A stretch of DNA of 49,592 nucleotides, taken from Acidipila sp. GTDB lineage: Bacteria; Acidobacteriota; Terriglobia; Acidiferrales; UBA7541. The notes beneath the pieces were generated by a model, which made no database searches, had not been told where the DNA came from, and was given only the letters and a program-made list of their open reading frames with translations. The translations under genes were made by a program, and so were the position numbers. Shown here piece after piece: positions 1-9,062 of this stretch. The stretch lies in the NCBI GenBank assembly GCA_010365215.1, contig JAAFGT010000022.1, forward strand, positions 1 through 49,592, read 5' to 3'. The first letter of the stretch is position 1. Every line of letters begins with the position of its first letter.

Positions 1-463
1 AGCTTTTGGTGTGCGCGAACGCAGTCTCCAATTCGCAAGTGGGAATCACATGATCCGCCTCACCCACTCCGCTCCCTTCGCCCGTCAGCAGGATGGTGAG
101 CGCGCCGGCCGCTCGCGACCGGTCGAGCGCCTGCATGGAAAAGCTTTTATTGCCCCGGTGGCTGATAACCACCACCGCGTCGTGCGCACCCACCGCGATG
201 GGATAGTGCAAGAACTGGAACGAGGTATCCACCCGCGCCTCCGCGCGGCCGCCGGTGAGATGCCGTAGAAATAATTCTCCGAGCAGCGCGGCATGATACG
301 AGGTGCCGATGCCCAAAAAAATAATGCGCTGCTGGGCGGCGGCGCGCGCAGCGGCGCGGTCGATAGCTTCACACTGGCGTTCGAGAACCCGCGCCACGCG
401 CTCCGGCTGCTGTTCCATCGCCTCGTACATGAAGTAAGGATGCGCGTTGCGGTATTCGGTCAT
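1..463 (-). CDS. SIS-domain sugar isomerase, GlmS isomerase-like (partial)
   Basis: The gene runs off the left edge of the window, so only its first ~154 codons are visible. The protein opens with MTEYRNAHPYFMYEAMEQQP, which resembles the start of the isomerase half of glucosamine-6-phosphate synthase. A SIS fold follows, with the sugar-phosphate loop GIGTSYHAA and a second phosphate-site stretch VVVISHRGNKSFSM. The N-terminal glutaminase domain of GlmS is absent because translation begins directly at the isomerase part. The start is supported by AAGGA six bases upstream of the ATG. SIS proteins of this type isomerise or deaminate amino-sugar phosphates in the cytoplasm; the exact substrate cannot be told here. 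Confidence 0.8.
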   Translation of the reverse strand, partial: MTEYRNAHPYFMYEAMEQQPERVARVLERQCEAIDRAAARAAAQQRIIFLGIGTSYHAALLGELFLRHLTGGRAEARVDTSFQFLHYPIAVGAHDAVVVISHRGNKSFSMQALDRSRAAGALTILLTGEGSGVGEADHVIPTCELETAFAHTKS

Positions 464-658
464 CAGTATCCTTAACAACATCCTTACAAGCCATGCGGAA
501 GGATCGCAGGCTACTTGCGCGGCGGTTCTCCCGCGTTGCAAAAGGCTAACATAGCAAGGAGCGCGTTTCGCGAGGTAACGCGAGGGGACTTTACAGCGGG
601 AGAAATCAGAAGCGAAGTAAGCCCGAATTACTTAGAAAAACTGGAACACCGTAACGGC

Positions 659-982
659 CTATCCGATCAGGCGAATTTCCTCTACCACCGACCACGTCGT
701 GCGCGTTAGATCGGCAAACTGCGCCAGATCCTCGGTGGCGGCCACCCCGGCAGGCGAGGCCCAGGCCGCTTCCATGGCCGTTCTTTCTTCCCAGTAGAGC
801 TCCACAATGGCGCTCCAGTCAGGCAGTTTGCGTTTGGGGTCTTCCACCGGAATATTCTGCTCGTACTTCTTCACATCCGGAAGTTTTTTGGCCAGCGGCC
901 CGTGCACATCCCGGAAATAACTCTGGAACTGTTCGCGGCTGATATCCGTGCGCTTGTAGAGAACGATGACAAATTTGAGCAT
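659..982 (-). CDS. EthD-domain family protein
   Basis: This protein of 107 residues begins MLKFVIVLYKRTDISREQF and contains YFRDVHGPLAKKLP, the typical pattern of the EthD/dimeric alpha-beta barrel family (a strand, then a helix with HGPL). The size matches the family. Members are small ferredoxin-like-fold proteins, some tied to degradation of ethers or aromatics, most of unknown function. No Shine-Dalgarno sequence is obvious. The neighbours give no pathway context. The family call is fairly firm, but no function can be assigned. Confidence 0.75.
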   Translation of the reverse strand: MLKFVIVLYKRTDISREQFQSYFRDVHGPLAKKLPDVKKYEQNIPVEDPKRKLPDWSAIVELYWEERTAMEAAWASPAGVAATEDLAQFADLTRTTWSVVEEIRLIG

Positions 983-1022
983 GGGAGATGGACAGGCACT
1001 ATCCTTGGGAAGAGATTGGCGT

Positions 1023-1535
1023 TCACCGAAGTTCGTTTAAAGAATATCCGTTGCGGCGCGCTTCGTCCTCGATATCCGAGATCCGCTGCTGAGTATTCTT
1101 GCGCTTCAGTTCCAGCTCCGCCAGTAAGTCCGCTGGGCGCATCACCACGCTGGCGTGCCGCAGATCGACGGCGTTGCTGCCCTCGATCGGATTCTTCAGC
1201 TGCTCGCGCAATACCATGATTTGCGAGTCCAACATGGCAAGACTCGCCCGCAGGGGCGCTAATTTTCCCAGGTAAGCTTTAGGATCTCGCTCCATCTTGA
1301 CCGGCGGCTTATCCTTATCTTTCACATCGGCATTCGGTTCCGTGGCCCCCGGGAGGACCGTAGCCGGCGGAGGCCCGCCGCCCGGAGTCCAGCGCGTGCC
1401 TGCGCCAAGCTGCTCCAGGTTGTCATTGGTCCAGACGATTTTCGCCTTCTTGGGGGGTGGAATTTGCGTGGTTGAGGTCTGGGCTAAAGCCCCCAGGCTG
1501 AGAACCAGAATAAGTGGAGCGGCCATTACGAGCAT
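1023..1535 (-). CDS. Secreted protein of unknown function
   Basis: The protein has 170 residues. I chose the ATG at 1535 rather than a longer frame because GAGGAG lies six bases before it and the new N terminus (MLVMAAPLILVLSLGALAQT) is a signal peptide ending in an A-x-A-like site. The mature part is charged and Pro/Lys-rich at first (IPPPKKAKIVWTNDNLEQL), then helical, with ELKRKNTQQRISDIEDEA near the end suggesting a short coiled coil. I recognise no family. It probably acts in the periplasm. Confidence 0.65.
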   Translation of the reverse strand: MLVMAAPLILVLSLGALAQTSTTQIPPPKKAKIVWTNDNLEQLGAGTRWTPGGGPPPATVLPGATEPNADVKDKDKPPVKMERDPKAYLGKLAPLRASLAMLDSQIMVLREQLKNPIEGSNAVDLRHASVVMRPADLLAELELKRKNTQQRISDIEDEARRNGYSLNELR

Positions 1536-1724
1536 ACTGATCTCCTCGACTTCCGCGATTCTATACCCTAGGCATCCTCTGCAGACTAACCATTGAGAAC
1601 GCCGCGTGCTCAAAAAGCACATTCCCTGCGAGTAATCTGCGGTATGCGCTATGTAGTGGCCCGCCCCGTCTGAGCTCCCTGTCCCGCCTGTTGCAGTTGC
1701 GCAAAGTGTGGCTCCGATGTCGCG

Positions 1725-2645
1725 CTAAGACTGCGCGTGTCCCTCGAGGCGCGCCCGCTCGCTCTTCACTAACGGCAGCGCTTCCCGCGGCGGACCCACC
1801 CGCCGGTAATCGCTGGCCTCAACCGCGCGCCATTGCTCCTCCGAAAAAAGAAACTTGCGGCCTTTGACCTCATAGCGCGTCTCGCGCGGCATCCACAATC
1901 CCGGCGCCACTTCTATTTGCTCGATGGTGATGTGCCCGCCCTTGTAAATCTTGCCCAGCAGTCCGCCGCCGAAGGCCATGTCGCGCAACAGTTCGGCTTC
2001 CAGACGCACCGGCTGCGCGTCGCTGTTTAGCCACACCGTTATGCGGCTGTTGCTGAGAATTTCCCCGCTCGTGTAATTCTCATGGGAATCGAGCTTAGGC
2101 TCGAAATGAATTTTCTCCACGGAGCGCCCGTCGCGCGTCTCCCGGCCGAGCCAGGTCACTGTGTAGGCGCTGCGAAAAGATTCCACTGCCTGATAGCGCT
2201 CCGCCGTGCGGCTCTTGAATTTCTCAATGCGTTTTTGCTGTCCCGGCAACTCCGGTTGCAGCACCTGGCCCAGCGCGTACTCCAGATCATGCAGCTCGTG
2301 GATATAAGCGACGGGCGCGACGGCCGCGCCGTTTTCCTTCAACAGCAGCTTGAGTGTTCCAGTGCCGGTGGGGAACACGCGATAGGTCTTGTCCAAACGC
2401 ACCTGCGGGTCATTCTGACTGGAGCGTTCGATCCAGTGCTCCACCCGTTCGTATTCCCCCAACGCCACGTCGCTGCGGTGCGTGTTGGCAATCAACCGCT
2501 CGACGAGCCGGTGCAAATTTTCGGGGGATGGTGTCGCATCGCGAGACTGCGCGGCCGCCGGCCAAACCGCACCGCCTATACATGCCGCCACGGCGAGCAA
2601 AACAGAGGCTGCTCGAACCGGCAAGAAGAAGCGCCATCTACTCAT
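1725..2645 (-). CDS. Secreted protein, possibly LolA/LppX-like fold
   Basis: The protein has 306 residues with an N-terminal signal peptide (SVLLAVAACIGGAVWPAAAQ). The mature chain is rich in alternating strands, such as RVFPTGTGTLKLLLKENG, YTVTWLGRETRDGRSVEKIHFEPK and ITVWLNSDAQPVRLEAELL. That pattern recalls periplasmic outer-membrane-lipoprotein-sorting (LolA-like) half-barrels, but no decisive motif is seen, so the fold is an inference. No good Shine-Dalgarno sequence precedes the ATG. The gene lies downstream of the DinB-like gene on the same strand but is separated from it by a strong terminator. Confidence 0.6.
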   Translation of the reverse strand: MSRWRFFLPVRAASVLLAVAACIGGAVWPAAAQSRDATPSPENLHRLVERLIANTHRSDVALGEYERVEHWIERSSQNDPQVRLDKTYRVFPTGTGTLKLLLKENGAAVAPVAYIHELHDLEYALGQVLQPELPGQQKRIEKFKSRTAERYQAVESFRSAYTVTWLGRETRDGRSVEKIHFEPKLDSHENYTSGEILSNSRITVWLNSDAQPVRLEAELLRDMAFGGGLLGKIYKGGHITIEQIEVAPGLWMPRETRYEVKGRKFLFSEEQWRAVEASDYRRVGPPREALPLVKSERARLEGHAQS

Positions 2646-2696
2646 AAGGATTTGATTCCCGCTTGCGAGGTGGGGTTGTCGGAGCGGTCCGTGCGG

Positions 2697-2742
2697 GATT
2701 TAAAATAAAGCGCCGGGAAATCGCTGGCGATTCCCCGGCGCT
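2697..2742 (-). terminator. Rho-independent terminator of the DinB-like gene
   Basis: A 34-base hairpin at 2709-2742 has outer arms AGCGCCGGG/CCCGGCGCT and inner arms AATCGC/GCGATT around a two-base loop, with a single mismatch. On the minus strand it is followed by TTATTTTAA. It starts seven bases after the stop codon of the DinB-like gene, so it ends that transcript. Confidence 0.85.
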
Positions 2743-2749
2743 CAGCCAG

Positions 2750-3337
2750 TTAAGGCTTCTTGGGCATATCTTTTTTCATGTCGTGTTCGTGATCATGTTC
2801 CATGGTCCACGGCGGCACAATGCCATTCATCCGCGCGTACGCAATGCTCTGGCCCAGATGTTCATGGGCGTGCGTGGCCAGGATCAGCAGGACTTCGCGT
2901 GCGGTGCCCTCGCGGCCACCCATCAGCTTCACCTTGCTCTCGAGATCCGTGGTCGAGCTGACGGCCTGCCGGGCATGGGCAAAAGACTTCTGCAAGGCAT
3001 CGATGACCTGGGCCTTCTCCGAGATCTTGGGCATCTCGCGCACGTTTACGCCCTCGGGAACTTTTGCGCCCAATAGCGTCGAGATTCCGTAGTTGGCCTG
3101 AGCCACGTGCATGAAGACTTCCCCGGTGGTGCGCACTCCCTCCGCCGGCTTCCAGGAATACTTCTCCTGCGGCGTCGCTTCGGCCAGGGCTACTAGCTTT
3201 TTCTCCACATCATCGATTGACCGGGTGACCTCCGCCTGAATGCCGGCCGGCGCGGCAGTCATCTGCGCCCGAGCTACACCGGTACCGAATCCACTGAGCA
3301 ATAAGAGCGACACAATCCCCATTTTGTACATTTTCAT
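2750..3337 (-). CDS. Exported DinB-like protein
   Basis: The protein has 195 residues: a signal peptide (GIVSLLLLSGFGTGVARAQ) followed by a DinB-type four-helix bundle. The putative metal-binding histidines are in EVFMHVAQANY and in ILATHAHEHLGQSIAYAR. DinB-superfamily proteins are metal-binding, sometimes thiol-transferase related; the exported versions common in acidobacteria have no known role. The tail is His/Asp/Lys-rich (MEHDHEHDMKKDMPKKP), which may add metal binding. GAGGAG precedes the start. An ATG two codons further in (3331) would have a better spacing from it. Confidence 0.8.
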   Translation of the reverse strand: MKMYKMGIVSLLLLSGFGTGVARAQMTAAPAGIQAEVTRSIDDVEKKLVALAEATPQEKYSWKPAEGVRTTGEVFMHVAQANYGISTLLGAKVPEGVNVREMPKISEKAQVIDALQKSFAHARQAVSSTTDLESKVKLMGGREGTAREVLLILATHAHEHLGQSIAYARMNGIVPPWTMEHDHEHDMKKDMPKKP

Positions 3338-3553
3338 TTCTCCTCACTTTTATCGTTATTGTTTCGACTCCGTGCCATTACCCACGCTAATAGCCACCGG
3401 CTAATAGGACGTTCAGCCCTTTCGGGAGGTTTCTTTCTATCACAGCAGGTCCGGGAATCCGAAGGCCCAGCCGTCAACGGTTAGCTGGGTAGCCGCCTAT
3501 CTCCGTTGATATGGAAACCTTTCAGGGGCCCCAGACGTACTACAATAAGGAGC

Positions 3554-4816
3554 ATGCGTATCGATATGCCCTCCCACCACCGCGCAAACGCCCTAGCCTT
3601 TGGAGAGACCGTGCACCTGGCGCTCGACGCCCTGCGCGCCCACAAGCTGCGCACTTTTTTGACCCTGCTCGGCGTCATCCTGGCGGTCTTCACGCTGGTG
3701 CTGGTGATGTCCGTGGTCGAAGGCCTGAATCATTACGTGGCCGACAAAATCGCCAATCTCGGCGCCAACGTCTACGTGGTTTCTAAAACCGGGATCATCA
3801 CTAGTTGGGAGGAGTTCGTTCACGCGCAACGCCGTCCGCCGCTGCGCATGGAAGATTACGAATTCCTGAAAGCGAGTTTGCGCCAGGCCAAGGAAGTAGG
3901 GGCCAGCGAAGACCAGACCGCCGACGTGCGCTTCGGCAACGAGACCCTGAAAGATGTCAGCATCTCCGGCGTCACATCCAACATCCCCGATATGCGCAGC
4001 CTCAATGTGGCGCAGGGGCGCAATTTGAACGACACCGACGATGTCCACCGCTCGCCCGTCTGCTTTATCGGCAGCGACCTGGTGGATCGCTTCTTCCCCA
4101 ATACCGACCCCGTCGGCAAGTCGCTGCACGTGGGTTCCGAGGTGTACGAGGTGGTAGGAACCGCCAAGTCCATGGGCAATGTGTTCGGGCAATCGCGCGA
4201 CAACTTTGTTTTCGTCCCGCTGACGACATTTCTCAAAGGCTGGCACCGCCCCAATGATTCGCTGGAGATCTGGGTAAAAGCCTATAACGGCGACGCTATG
4301 GATAGCTCCGCTGACGAAGCGCGTTCGGTCATGCGCGCGCGCCGCCGCGTGCCCTATCGCGACCCTGACAATTTCGGCATTGTGATGCCCTCTTCGATCA
4401 CCGACCTGTGGCAATCCATCACGGGAAATATCGTCATGCTGGCGGTGATGCTGACATCGGTGTTCCTGGTGGTGGGCGGCATCGTGATTATGAATATCAT
4501 GCTGGCCAGCGTCACCGAGCGCACCCGCGAGATTGGCGTCCGCAAGTCGCTGGGAGCGCGCCGCCGTCATATCGTGATGCAGTTCCTGGTGGAGTCCGCC
4601 GTGCTCGCTGCCACCGGCGGTTTGCTTGGACTCCTGATGGGGATGGGAGTCAGCGCCCTGGTGAATGCGCTCACTCCGGTGCCGGTCAAGACTCCGGTGA
4701 GCGCCATCATTATTTCTCTCACCATGTCGACCGCCGTGGGACTGTTCTTCGGCATCTATCCGGCGGTGCGCGCTTCGAAGCTCGATCCCATCGAGGCGCT
4801 TCGCGCCGAGGCCTGA
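3554..4816 (+). CDS. ABC transporter permease, MacB/FtsX type (first of a pair)
   Basis: The protein has about 420 residues: a cytoplasmic start with LDALRAHKLRTFLTLLGVIL, one membrane segment, a periplasmic MacB-like domain of roughly 220 residues, then three membrane segments in the FtsX domain, with the signature ITERTREIGVRKSLGARRRH-like stretch near residue 330. MacB-type permeases move substrates from the periplasm outward or drive envelope remodelling. No ATPase gene is adjacent, so its ATPase must be encoded elsewhere. AAGGAG sits one base before this ATG and 13 bases before the next (3566), so either start is possible. The next gene is a paralogue 70 bases downstream. Confidence 0.85.
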   Translation: MRIDMPSHHRANALAFGETVHLALDALRAHKLRTFLTLLGVILAVFTLVLVMSVVEGLNHYVADKIANLGANVYVVSKTGIITSWEEFVHAQRRPPLRMEDYEFLKASLRQAKEVGASEDQTADVRFGNETLKDVSISGVTSNIPDMRSLNVAQGRNLNDTDDVHRSPVCFIGSDLVDRFFPNTDPVGKSLHVGSEVYEVVGTAKSMGNVFGQSRDNFVFVPLTTFLKGWHRPNDSLEIWVKAYNGDAMDSSADEARSVMRARRRVPYRDPDNFGIVMPSSITDLWQSITGNIVMLAVMLTSVFLVVGGIVIMNIMLASVTERTREIGVRKSLGARRRHIVMQFLVESAVLAATGGLLGLLMGMGVSALVNALTPVPVKTPVSAIIISLTMSTAVGLFFGIYPAVRASKLDPIEALRAEA

Positions 4817-4886
4817 GCGGGCGCCGCCACGCGCCGCAGCACTTTGTTTCTGTCGTGAATGTTATTAAGTAAGTGTCGAGGACACC

Positions 4887-6125
4887 GTGAGACAGGACTT
4901 TCGAGAAAATCTGATGCTGGCCCTGGACACGCTGCGCGCTCACAAACTACGCAGCTTCCTCACCGTGCTTGGAGTGGTGATCGGCGTGGGCATCATTATT
5001 GTTGTGGGCGCGTTGCTGGCGGGATTCAACTCTACCGTTACCGAAGCCTTCACCGGTTTTGGCGCAGACACCGCCTTCATCTCCAAGTTCAGCCAGGGCA
5101 TTCATTTTGGCAGGATGGATTCTGACGAGCGTATGCGCAAGCCGCTGCGGCTCGAAGATGGCGAAGCCATCCTCGAGCAGTGCTCCGGTGTAAAGGCCAT
5201 CGCCATCTCTCTTTTTGGCGATAATGACTCCAACTCCATCCGCGTCGGCGACAAGGAAGTGGTGGCCATCGACTTTCGCGGCACCTTCCCGGCATTCGTT
5301 CAGGTCTACGCCAATGCCTCGATGAAGAAAGGGCGGTTTTTCAGCGATGCCGAGAACCGCCACGCTCAGCGTGTCGTCGTTCTAGGGTCAAGCGTTGCCG
5401 AGGCTATCTACCCTTCGGTGGATCCCATCGGCAAACCCGTCCTGATTAACGGCACCGAATTCAATATCATCGGCGTGTTCCTGCTGCCCAAAGGCGGTTT
5501 TGGCGGCAGCAGCGAAGACCGTCGCGTCCTGGTTCCCTATTACACTTTCCATAAGCTCTATCCCGCCGCCAAGGAACACGGCTTCCGCATCGAGTCCTAT
5601 CCCAACCAACTCGATAACGCCGTGGACCAGGTGCGCGAGCTGTTGCGCCGCCGCCGCAACCTGGCCTATCGCGAGCCGGACAGTTTTGCCATTTCCACGT
5701 CGCAGCAAACCCTCGAGCAGTTCTACAGCATCGTGCAGGCGGTGGCCATCGCCACCATTGTGCTGAGCTCCATCGGTCTGCTGATCGGCGGCGTGGGCGT
5801 AATGAATATCATGCTGGTGAGCGTCACCGAACGCACGCGCGAGATCGGAGTCCGCAAAGCCATTGGCGCGCGCCGTCGCGACATCACCTGGCAGTTTTTA
5901 TTCGAAGCCATGACCCTTACCGGGATGGGCGGGATACTGGGCGTGCTCGTAGGCAGCGGCTTGGCCATGGCCGTGCGCGCCGCCACCGATATGCGCGCCG
6001 TGGTGCCCCTCTGGGCGGTGGTCATTGGTCTGCTCGTGGCCCTGGCTGTGGGCCTCGTCTTCGGCGTGTGGCCCGCTCTCAAGGCCGCGCGGCTTGAGCC
6101 GGTGGAAGCTCTGCGCTACGAGTAA
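4887..6125 (+). CDS. ABC transporter permease, MacB/FtsX type (second of a pair)
   Basis: The protein has 412 residues and the same layout as its upstream neighbour: LDTLRAHKLRSFLTVLGVVI, one membrane segment, a periplasmic MacB domain, then three membrane segments with VTERTREIGVRKAIGARRRD. The start is GTG at 4887 with GAGGA a few bases before it. The two proteins are clearly paralogues and probably form a heterodimer, which is the usual functional state of such permeases. Acidobacteria are known for fused double permeases of this kind without an ATPase (the ADOP family); this pair looks like an unfused counterpart. The substrate is unknown. Confidence 0.85.
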   Translation: MRQDFRENLMLALDTLRAHKLRSFLTVLGVVIGVGIIIVVGALLAGFNSTVTEAFTGFGADTAFISKFSQGIHFGRMDSDERMRKPLRLEDGEAILEQCSGVKAIAISLFGDNDSNSIRVGDKEVVAIDFRGTFPAFVQVYANASMKKGRFFSDAENRHAQRVVVLGSSVAEAIYPSVDPIGKPVLINGTEFNIIGVFLLPKGGFGGSSEDRRVLVPYYTFHKLYPAAKEHGFRIESYPNQLDNAVDQVRELLRRRRNLAYREPDSFAISTSQQTLEQFYSIVQAVAIATIVLSSIGLLIGGVGVMNIMLVSVTERTREIGVRKAIGARRRDITWQFLFEAMTLTGMGGILGVLVGSGLAMAVRAATDMRAVVPLWAVVIGLLVALAVGLVFGVWPALKAARLEPVEALRYE

Positions 6126-6185
6126 CGCTTAACATTCCAGATGCCGCGCTCTGAATACCACGCGCGCGAGCCTGTTCTTCTGTTC

Positions 6186-7019
6186 TTACCCCAGATATTT
6201 CACGCAGATCACTTCGTTGTGCGCTTCGTTGTAAACCAGCTCATCTACCAGGGACTTGGTAAGCAGCAGCCCCAGTCCGCCGGGACGAATCCCCTTGGCT
6301 TCCCGTATGTCCGAGTGCTCGATGGGATTGTTCTCGGGATTGCTGATCGCCGCGTGGGTCAGGCCTTCGAACTTAAAGCCTGTGCCGGGATCGGCGATGC
6401 GGTACATCAGCATTTTTCGGGCGCGCACGTAGGAGATGCGCACCTTCAGGTTGGGGTCCAGCTTGCCGCCCCACTCGATGGCGTTGTTCAGAAGCTCGCG
6501 GAACGCCTGGATCATGTTGTCGCGGATTTCGGGAGAAAGATCGGCTTCCAGGCGAATCAGAACGGCCTCGATGCGGTCCACCACTCCCAGCTCGCAAGGA
6601 ACCAGCAGCTCCACCCAATTGTTTTGCCCGGAGATCACTTCAATCGGCGGAGCCGCCGGCCGCGCGGCCAGCGCATCGCGCGCCATCTCCACCAGCGCAG
6701 CCGGATCGACGGGTTTCGTTACGTACTGGTAGGCATGCTCGCGCACGGCTTGGAGCATCGTCGCCGGAGTGCCGTCGGAGGTCATCACAATTACGCGCGG
6801 CGCCGTGGGTTCATTGCGCAGCATGGCCAGCACTTCCAGGCCGTTGATGTGCGGCATCCAGATATCCAGCACCAGCAGGTCGCAGGGAGTTTTCTTGAGC
6901 TGCCGCAGCGCCGCGCGCCCGTCCGGTGCGGTGGAGACGGCGAACCCGGCGGCTTTAAAAACTCCGCGGAGAAGGTGGCAGCTCACTTTGTCGTCGTCGG
7001 CAATCAGGATCGATTTCAT
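6186..7019 (-). CDS. Receiver domain fused to a GHKL-type ATPase domain
   Basis: The protein has 277 residues. Residues 1-120 are a complete receiver: acidic pocket DDD at 8-10, phospho-acceptor Asp52 in LLVLDIWMPHING and Lys102 in YVTKPVD. Residues ~130-277 form a histidine-kinase-like ATPase of the anti-sigma (RsbW-like) kind: N box FRELLNNAIEWGG, then ADPGTGF and a glycine-rich GIRPGGLGLLLTKSLVDELVY. No dimerisation/phosphotransfer helix is present, so it is likely a phosphorylation-controlled kinase of an anti-anti-sigma protein or a similar partner switch. It overlaps the hybrid kinase gene by four bases (ATGA), showing translational coupling; that kinase is its probable phosphodonor. 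Confidence 0.85.
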   Translation of the reverse strand: MKSILIADDDKVSCHLLRGVFKAAGFAVSTAPDGRAALRQLKKTPCDLLVLDIWMPHINGLEVLAMLRNEPTAPRVIVMTSDGTPATMLQAVREHAYQYVTKPVDPAALVEMARDALAARPAAPPIEVISGQNNWVELLVPCELGVVDRIEAVLIRLEADLSPEIRDNMIQAFRELLNNAIEWGGKLDPNLKVRISYVRARKMLMYRIADPGTGFKFEGLTHAAISNPENNPIEHSDIREAKGIRPGGLGLLLTKSLVDELVYNEAHNEVICVKYLG

Positions 7020-9052
7020 TTTCTCTCCCGTGGGGTCCGGCGAGGTGTCCTCGGCGCGGAAGACCCACGCGCCATGGCGGAGACGGCGTCCAGTTTTTTC
7101 TCTAGTGCGGCAATATCCTTTTCCAATGCCGCGAGAGCGTGGCTTGCACCGGTGAGCTCGCCGTTCCAGCCCGTCGCTTCGAGCGATTTCGCCTTGGCCA
7201 GCGCTCCGTGCGCGCCGAAATTTCCCACCAGTCCGTTGACCGCATGCGCCGCTCCGGCCAGCGCCCGGGCATCGCCCTTGCGAATCGCCTGGTGCGCTTC
7301 CTTGAGCTTCTTGGGATACTCCGCGCGGAACAGCCGGATCAACCCGCTGAGCAATTTGCGATCGCCGCCCACGCGCTGCAGCAGGGCCTCTGCAAAACCG
7401 TTTTTTTCCTCGCCTGTTTCCGTGGCTGTCGCCGGCGAAGTTTCTGATTTCTGGTCGCTGGGTTCGACGACGCCTTCAAGGACGTCAATCAACCGGTCCA
7501 TGTCGAATAGCTTGGCGATGTGCGCGTCCATGCCCGCTTCCAGCAGATGTTGCCGGATGGCCTTGCTCTCGTGCGCGGTCATGGCCACGATGCGCGTGTG
7601 CCCGCCGGACGTTTTTTCTTTTTCACGGATTATCTTTGTCGCCTCGATGCCATTCATCTCCGGCATCTGCAGGTCCATCAGCACTACGTCAAAAGTTTCG
7701 CGCCCGAATGCCGCTACCGCCTCGCGCCCGTTTTTAGCGCACACCACGGTGTGACCGTGTTTCTCCAGCATCTTCGCCATCAATTCCCGGTTCACGCCGA
7801 GATCCTCGGCCAGCAGGATTCGCAGCGGCCGCGTGTTTCTGGTGGGGGAGGCCGCCTGGTCGACGTCGCGTTTTGCATCCGGGCCCTGCGCGTTTTCAGG
7901 TGGTTCTCCCAGGCGTACGCTGGCCGCCGTCTTCGCCTGCTGCCAGCGCGGCAGGCGAAACCAGAACCGCGCGCCTCCTTCGCGCCGCGATTCTGCGCCG
8001 ATCTCTCCACCCCAGCGCTCCACCGTCATCTTGCAAAAATAAAGTCCCAAGCCGGCTTTGCCGCCGCCTCGCTTGCTCTTGCCGAACAATGAGAAGAGCT
8101 GCGGCGCCGCGTCGCCTTTGGGCAATCCCGGGCCCTGGTCGTCCACCGTCGCGAGCAAGCAGCCATCTTGCTCGGCAATTCCCAGCGTGACTTTCGATCC
8201 CGCCGGGCTGTAACGCAGCGCATTTTCCACCAGGTTCGAGTAGACGCGGCGCAGCCGCGGCGCATCCCCGCACACGCGCCAATCTCCACTAAGATCCACC
8301 GCGGCATCCAATTCAATCCGCGAGCCGCGTTCCGCGAAGGCCGGCGCGTAATCCTTGGCCACTTCCTGGGCGCAGCGCGCCAGGTCGGGCCCACTGTCTG
8401 TATCGCCTGCCCCCAATTTCCGCGCGGCCAACTCCCCGGAAAAGGCATCGAGAATTCCGCGAATCATTTCCTCCTGGTGCCGGGTCTGGCTGAGCGCGAC
8501 TTCGAGAACCGGACGGGCCGACTCGGGAATTTTCTCCATGCCCATCAGGGAAAGACATCCGCGGATCGCCGTCAGCGGCTGGGAAAGATCGTGGATGATG
8601 CAGTGCAGCAGGATCTCCTTTTTGGCAATTTCCTTTTGCAGGCGTTCGTGCTGCAGCGTAAAGTCCCGCGCCGTCTGCAGTGTCCCCGCGCGCTCCTGGT
8701 AATGGTGTTCGGGATTTGCCAGCACAAGAATGTTCTTGCCGGCCAGGCGCATGGCCGAAGCTTCCAGTGCGAATTCGCGGCCTTGTAGTCCGCGCTCGAT
8801 CCAGACTCCGGAATTGACGGTGCCCTGCTTATCCGAGTTCCAAAAGTTATCCGCATCCACAAAGAAGTTTTCGAGGAAAGGAGATCTCTCGGCAAGCCAC
8901 GCCCGCGTCTCGACGTTTGCGCCGGCGCCAAAAATTTCGTGAAACCACTCGGGGAGCGTGCCGATGCGGCGCAGCACGCCTTTTTCGCAATTCTCAAAGA
9001 CCGCATAGCCTTCTTTTTCCAGAAGAAGCTCGGAAAGGATCACATTGGTCAT
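7016..9052 (-). CDS. Hybrid sensor histidine kinase with receiver and HPt domains
   Basis: The protein has 678 residues. Residues 1-125 are a PAS-like sensory region. The phosphotransfer helix carries His154 (IIHDLSQPLTAIRG). The ATPase domain shows N277 (NLVENALRYSP), DDQGPGLP and GKAGLGLYFCK. A receiver covers ~410-530 with Asp460 (VLMDLQMPEMNG); its conserved Lys is followed by Leu rather than Pro (AKLFD). A C-terminal HPt domain has His603 (GAAHAVNGLVG). No membrane segment is seen, so it is cytoplasmic. The chain His-Asp-His suggests a phosphorelay ending on the receiver-ATPase protein encoded next. It starts ten bases after the GTPase gene. Confidence 0.9.
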   Translation of the reverse strand: MTNVILSELLLEKEGYAVFENCEKGVLRRIGTLPEWFHEIFGAGANVETRAWLAERSPFLENFFVDADNFWNSDKQGTVNSGVWIERGLQGREFALEASAMRLAGKNILVLANPEHHYQERAGTLQTARDFTLQHERLQKEIAKKEILLHCIIHDLSQPLTAIRGCLSLMGMEKIPESARPVLEVALSQTRHQEEMIRGILDAFSGELAARKLGAGDTDSGPDLARCAQEVAKDYAPAFAERGSRIELDAAVDLSGDWRVCGDAPRLRRVYSNLVENALRYSPAGSKVTLGIAEQDGCLLATVDDQGPGLPKGDAAPQLFSLFGKSKRGGGKAGLGLYFCKMTVERWGGEIGAESRREGGARFWFRLPRWQQAKTAASVRLGEPPENAQGPDAKRDVDQAASPTRNTRPLRILLAEDLGVNRELMAKMLEKHGHTVVCAKNGREAVAAFGRETFDVVLMDLQMPEMNGIEATKIIREKEKTSGGHTRIVAMTAHESKAIRQHLLEAGMDAHIAKLFDMDRLIDVLEGVVEPSDQKSETSPATATETGEEKNGFAEALLQRVGGDRKLLSGLIRLFRAEYPKKLKEAHQAIRKGDARALAGAAHAVNGLVGNFGAHGALAKAKSLEATGWNGELTGASHALAALEKDIAALEKKLDAVSAMARGSSAPRTPRRTPRERK

Positions 9053-9062
9053 TGCCGGGTTC

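Noticed and set aside
515-709. Plus-strand reading frame of 64 codons in the gap before the EthD gene
   Set aside because: It has no ribosome site and no recognisable features, and overlaps the end of the EthD gene. The gap 464-658 holds nothing else I can support.
3593-4570. Minus-strand His/Asp-rich reading frame of 325 codons
   Set aside because: It is antisense to the first FtsX permease; the His/Asp richness is the mirror of the membrane-protein codons.
6141-7754. Long plus-strand reading frame of 537 codons
   Set aside because: It is antisense to the hybrid kinase and receiver-ATPase genes, whose motifs are unmistakable; its translation shows no domain and only GC-driven absence of stops.
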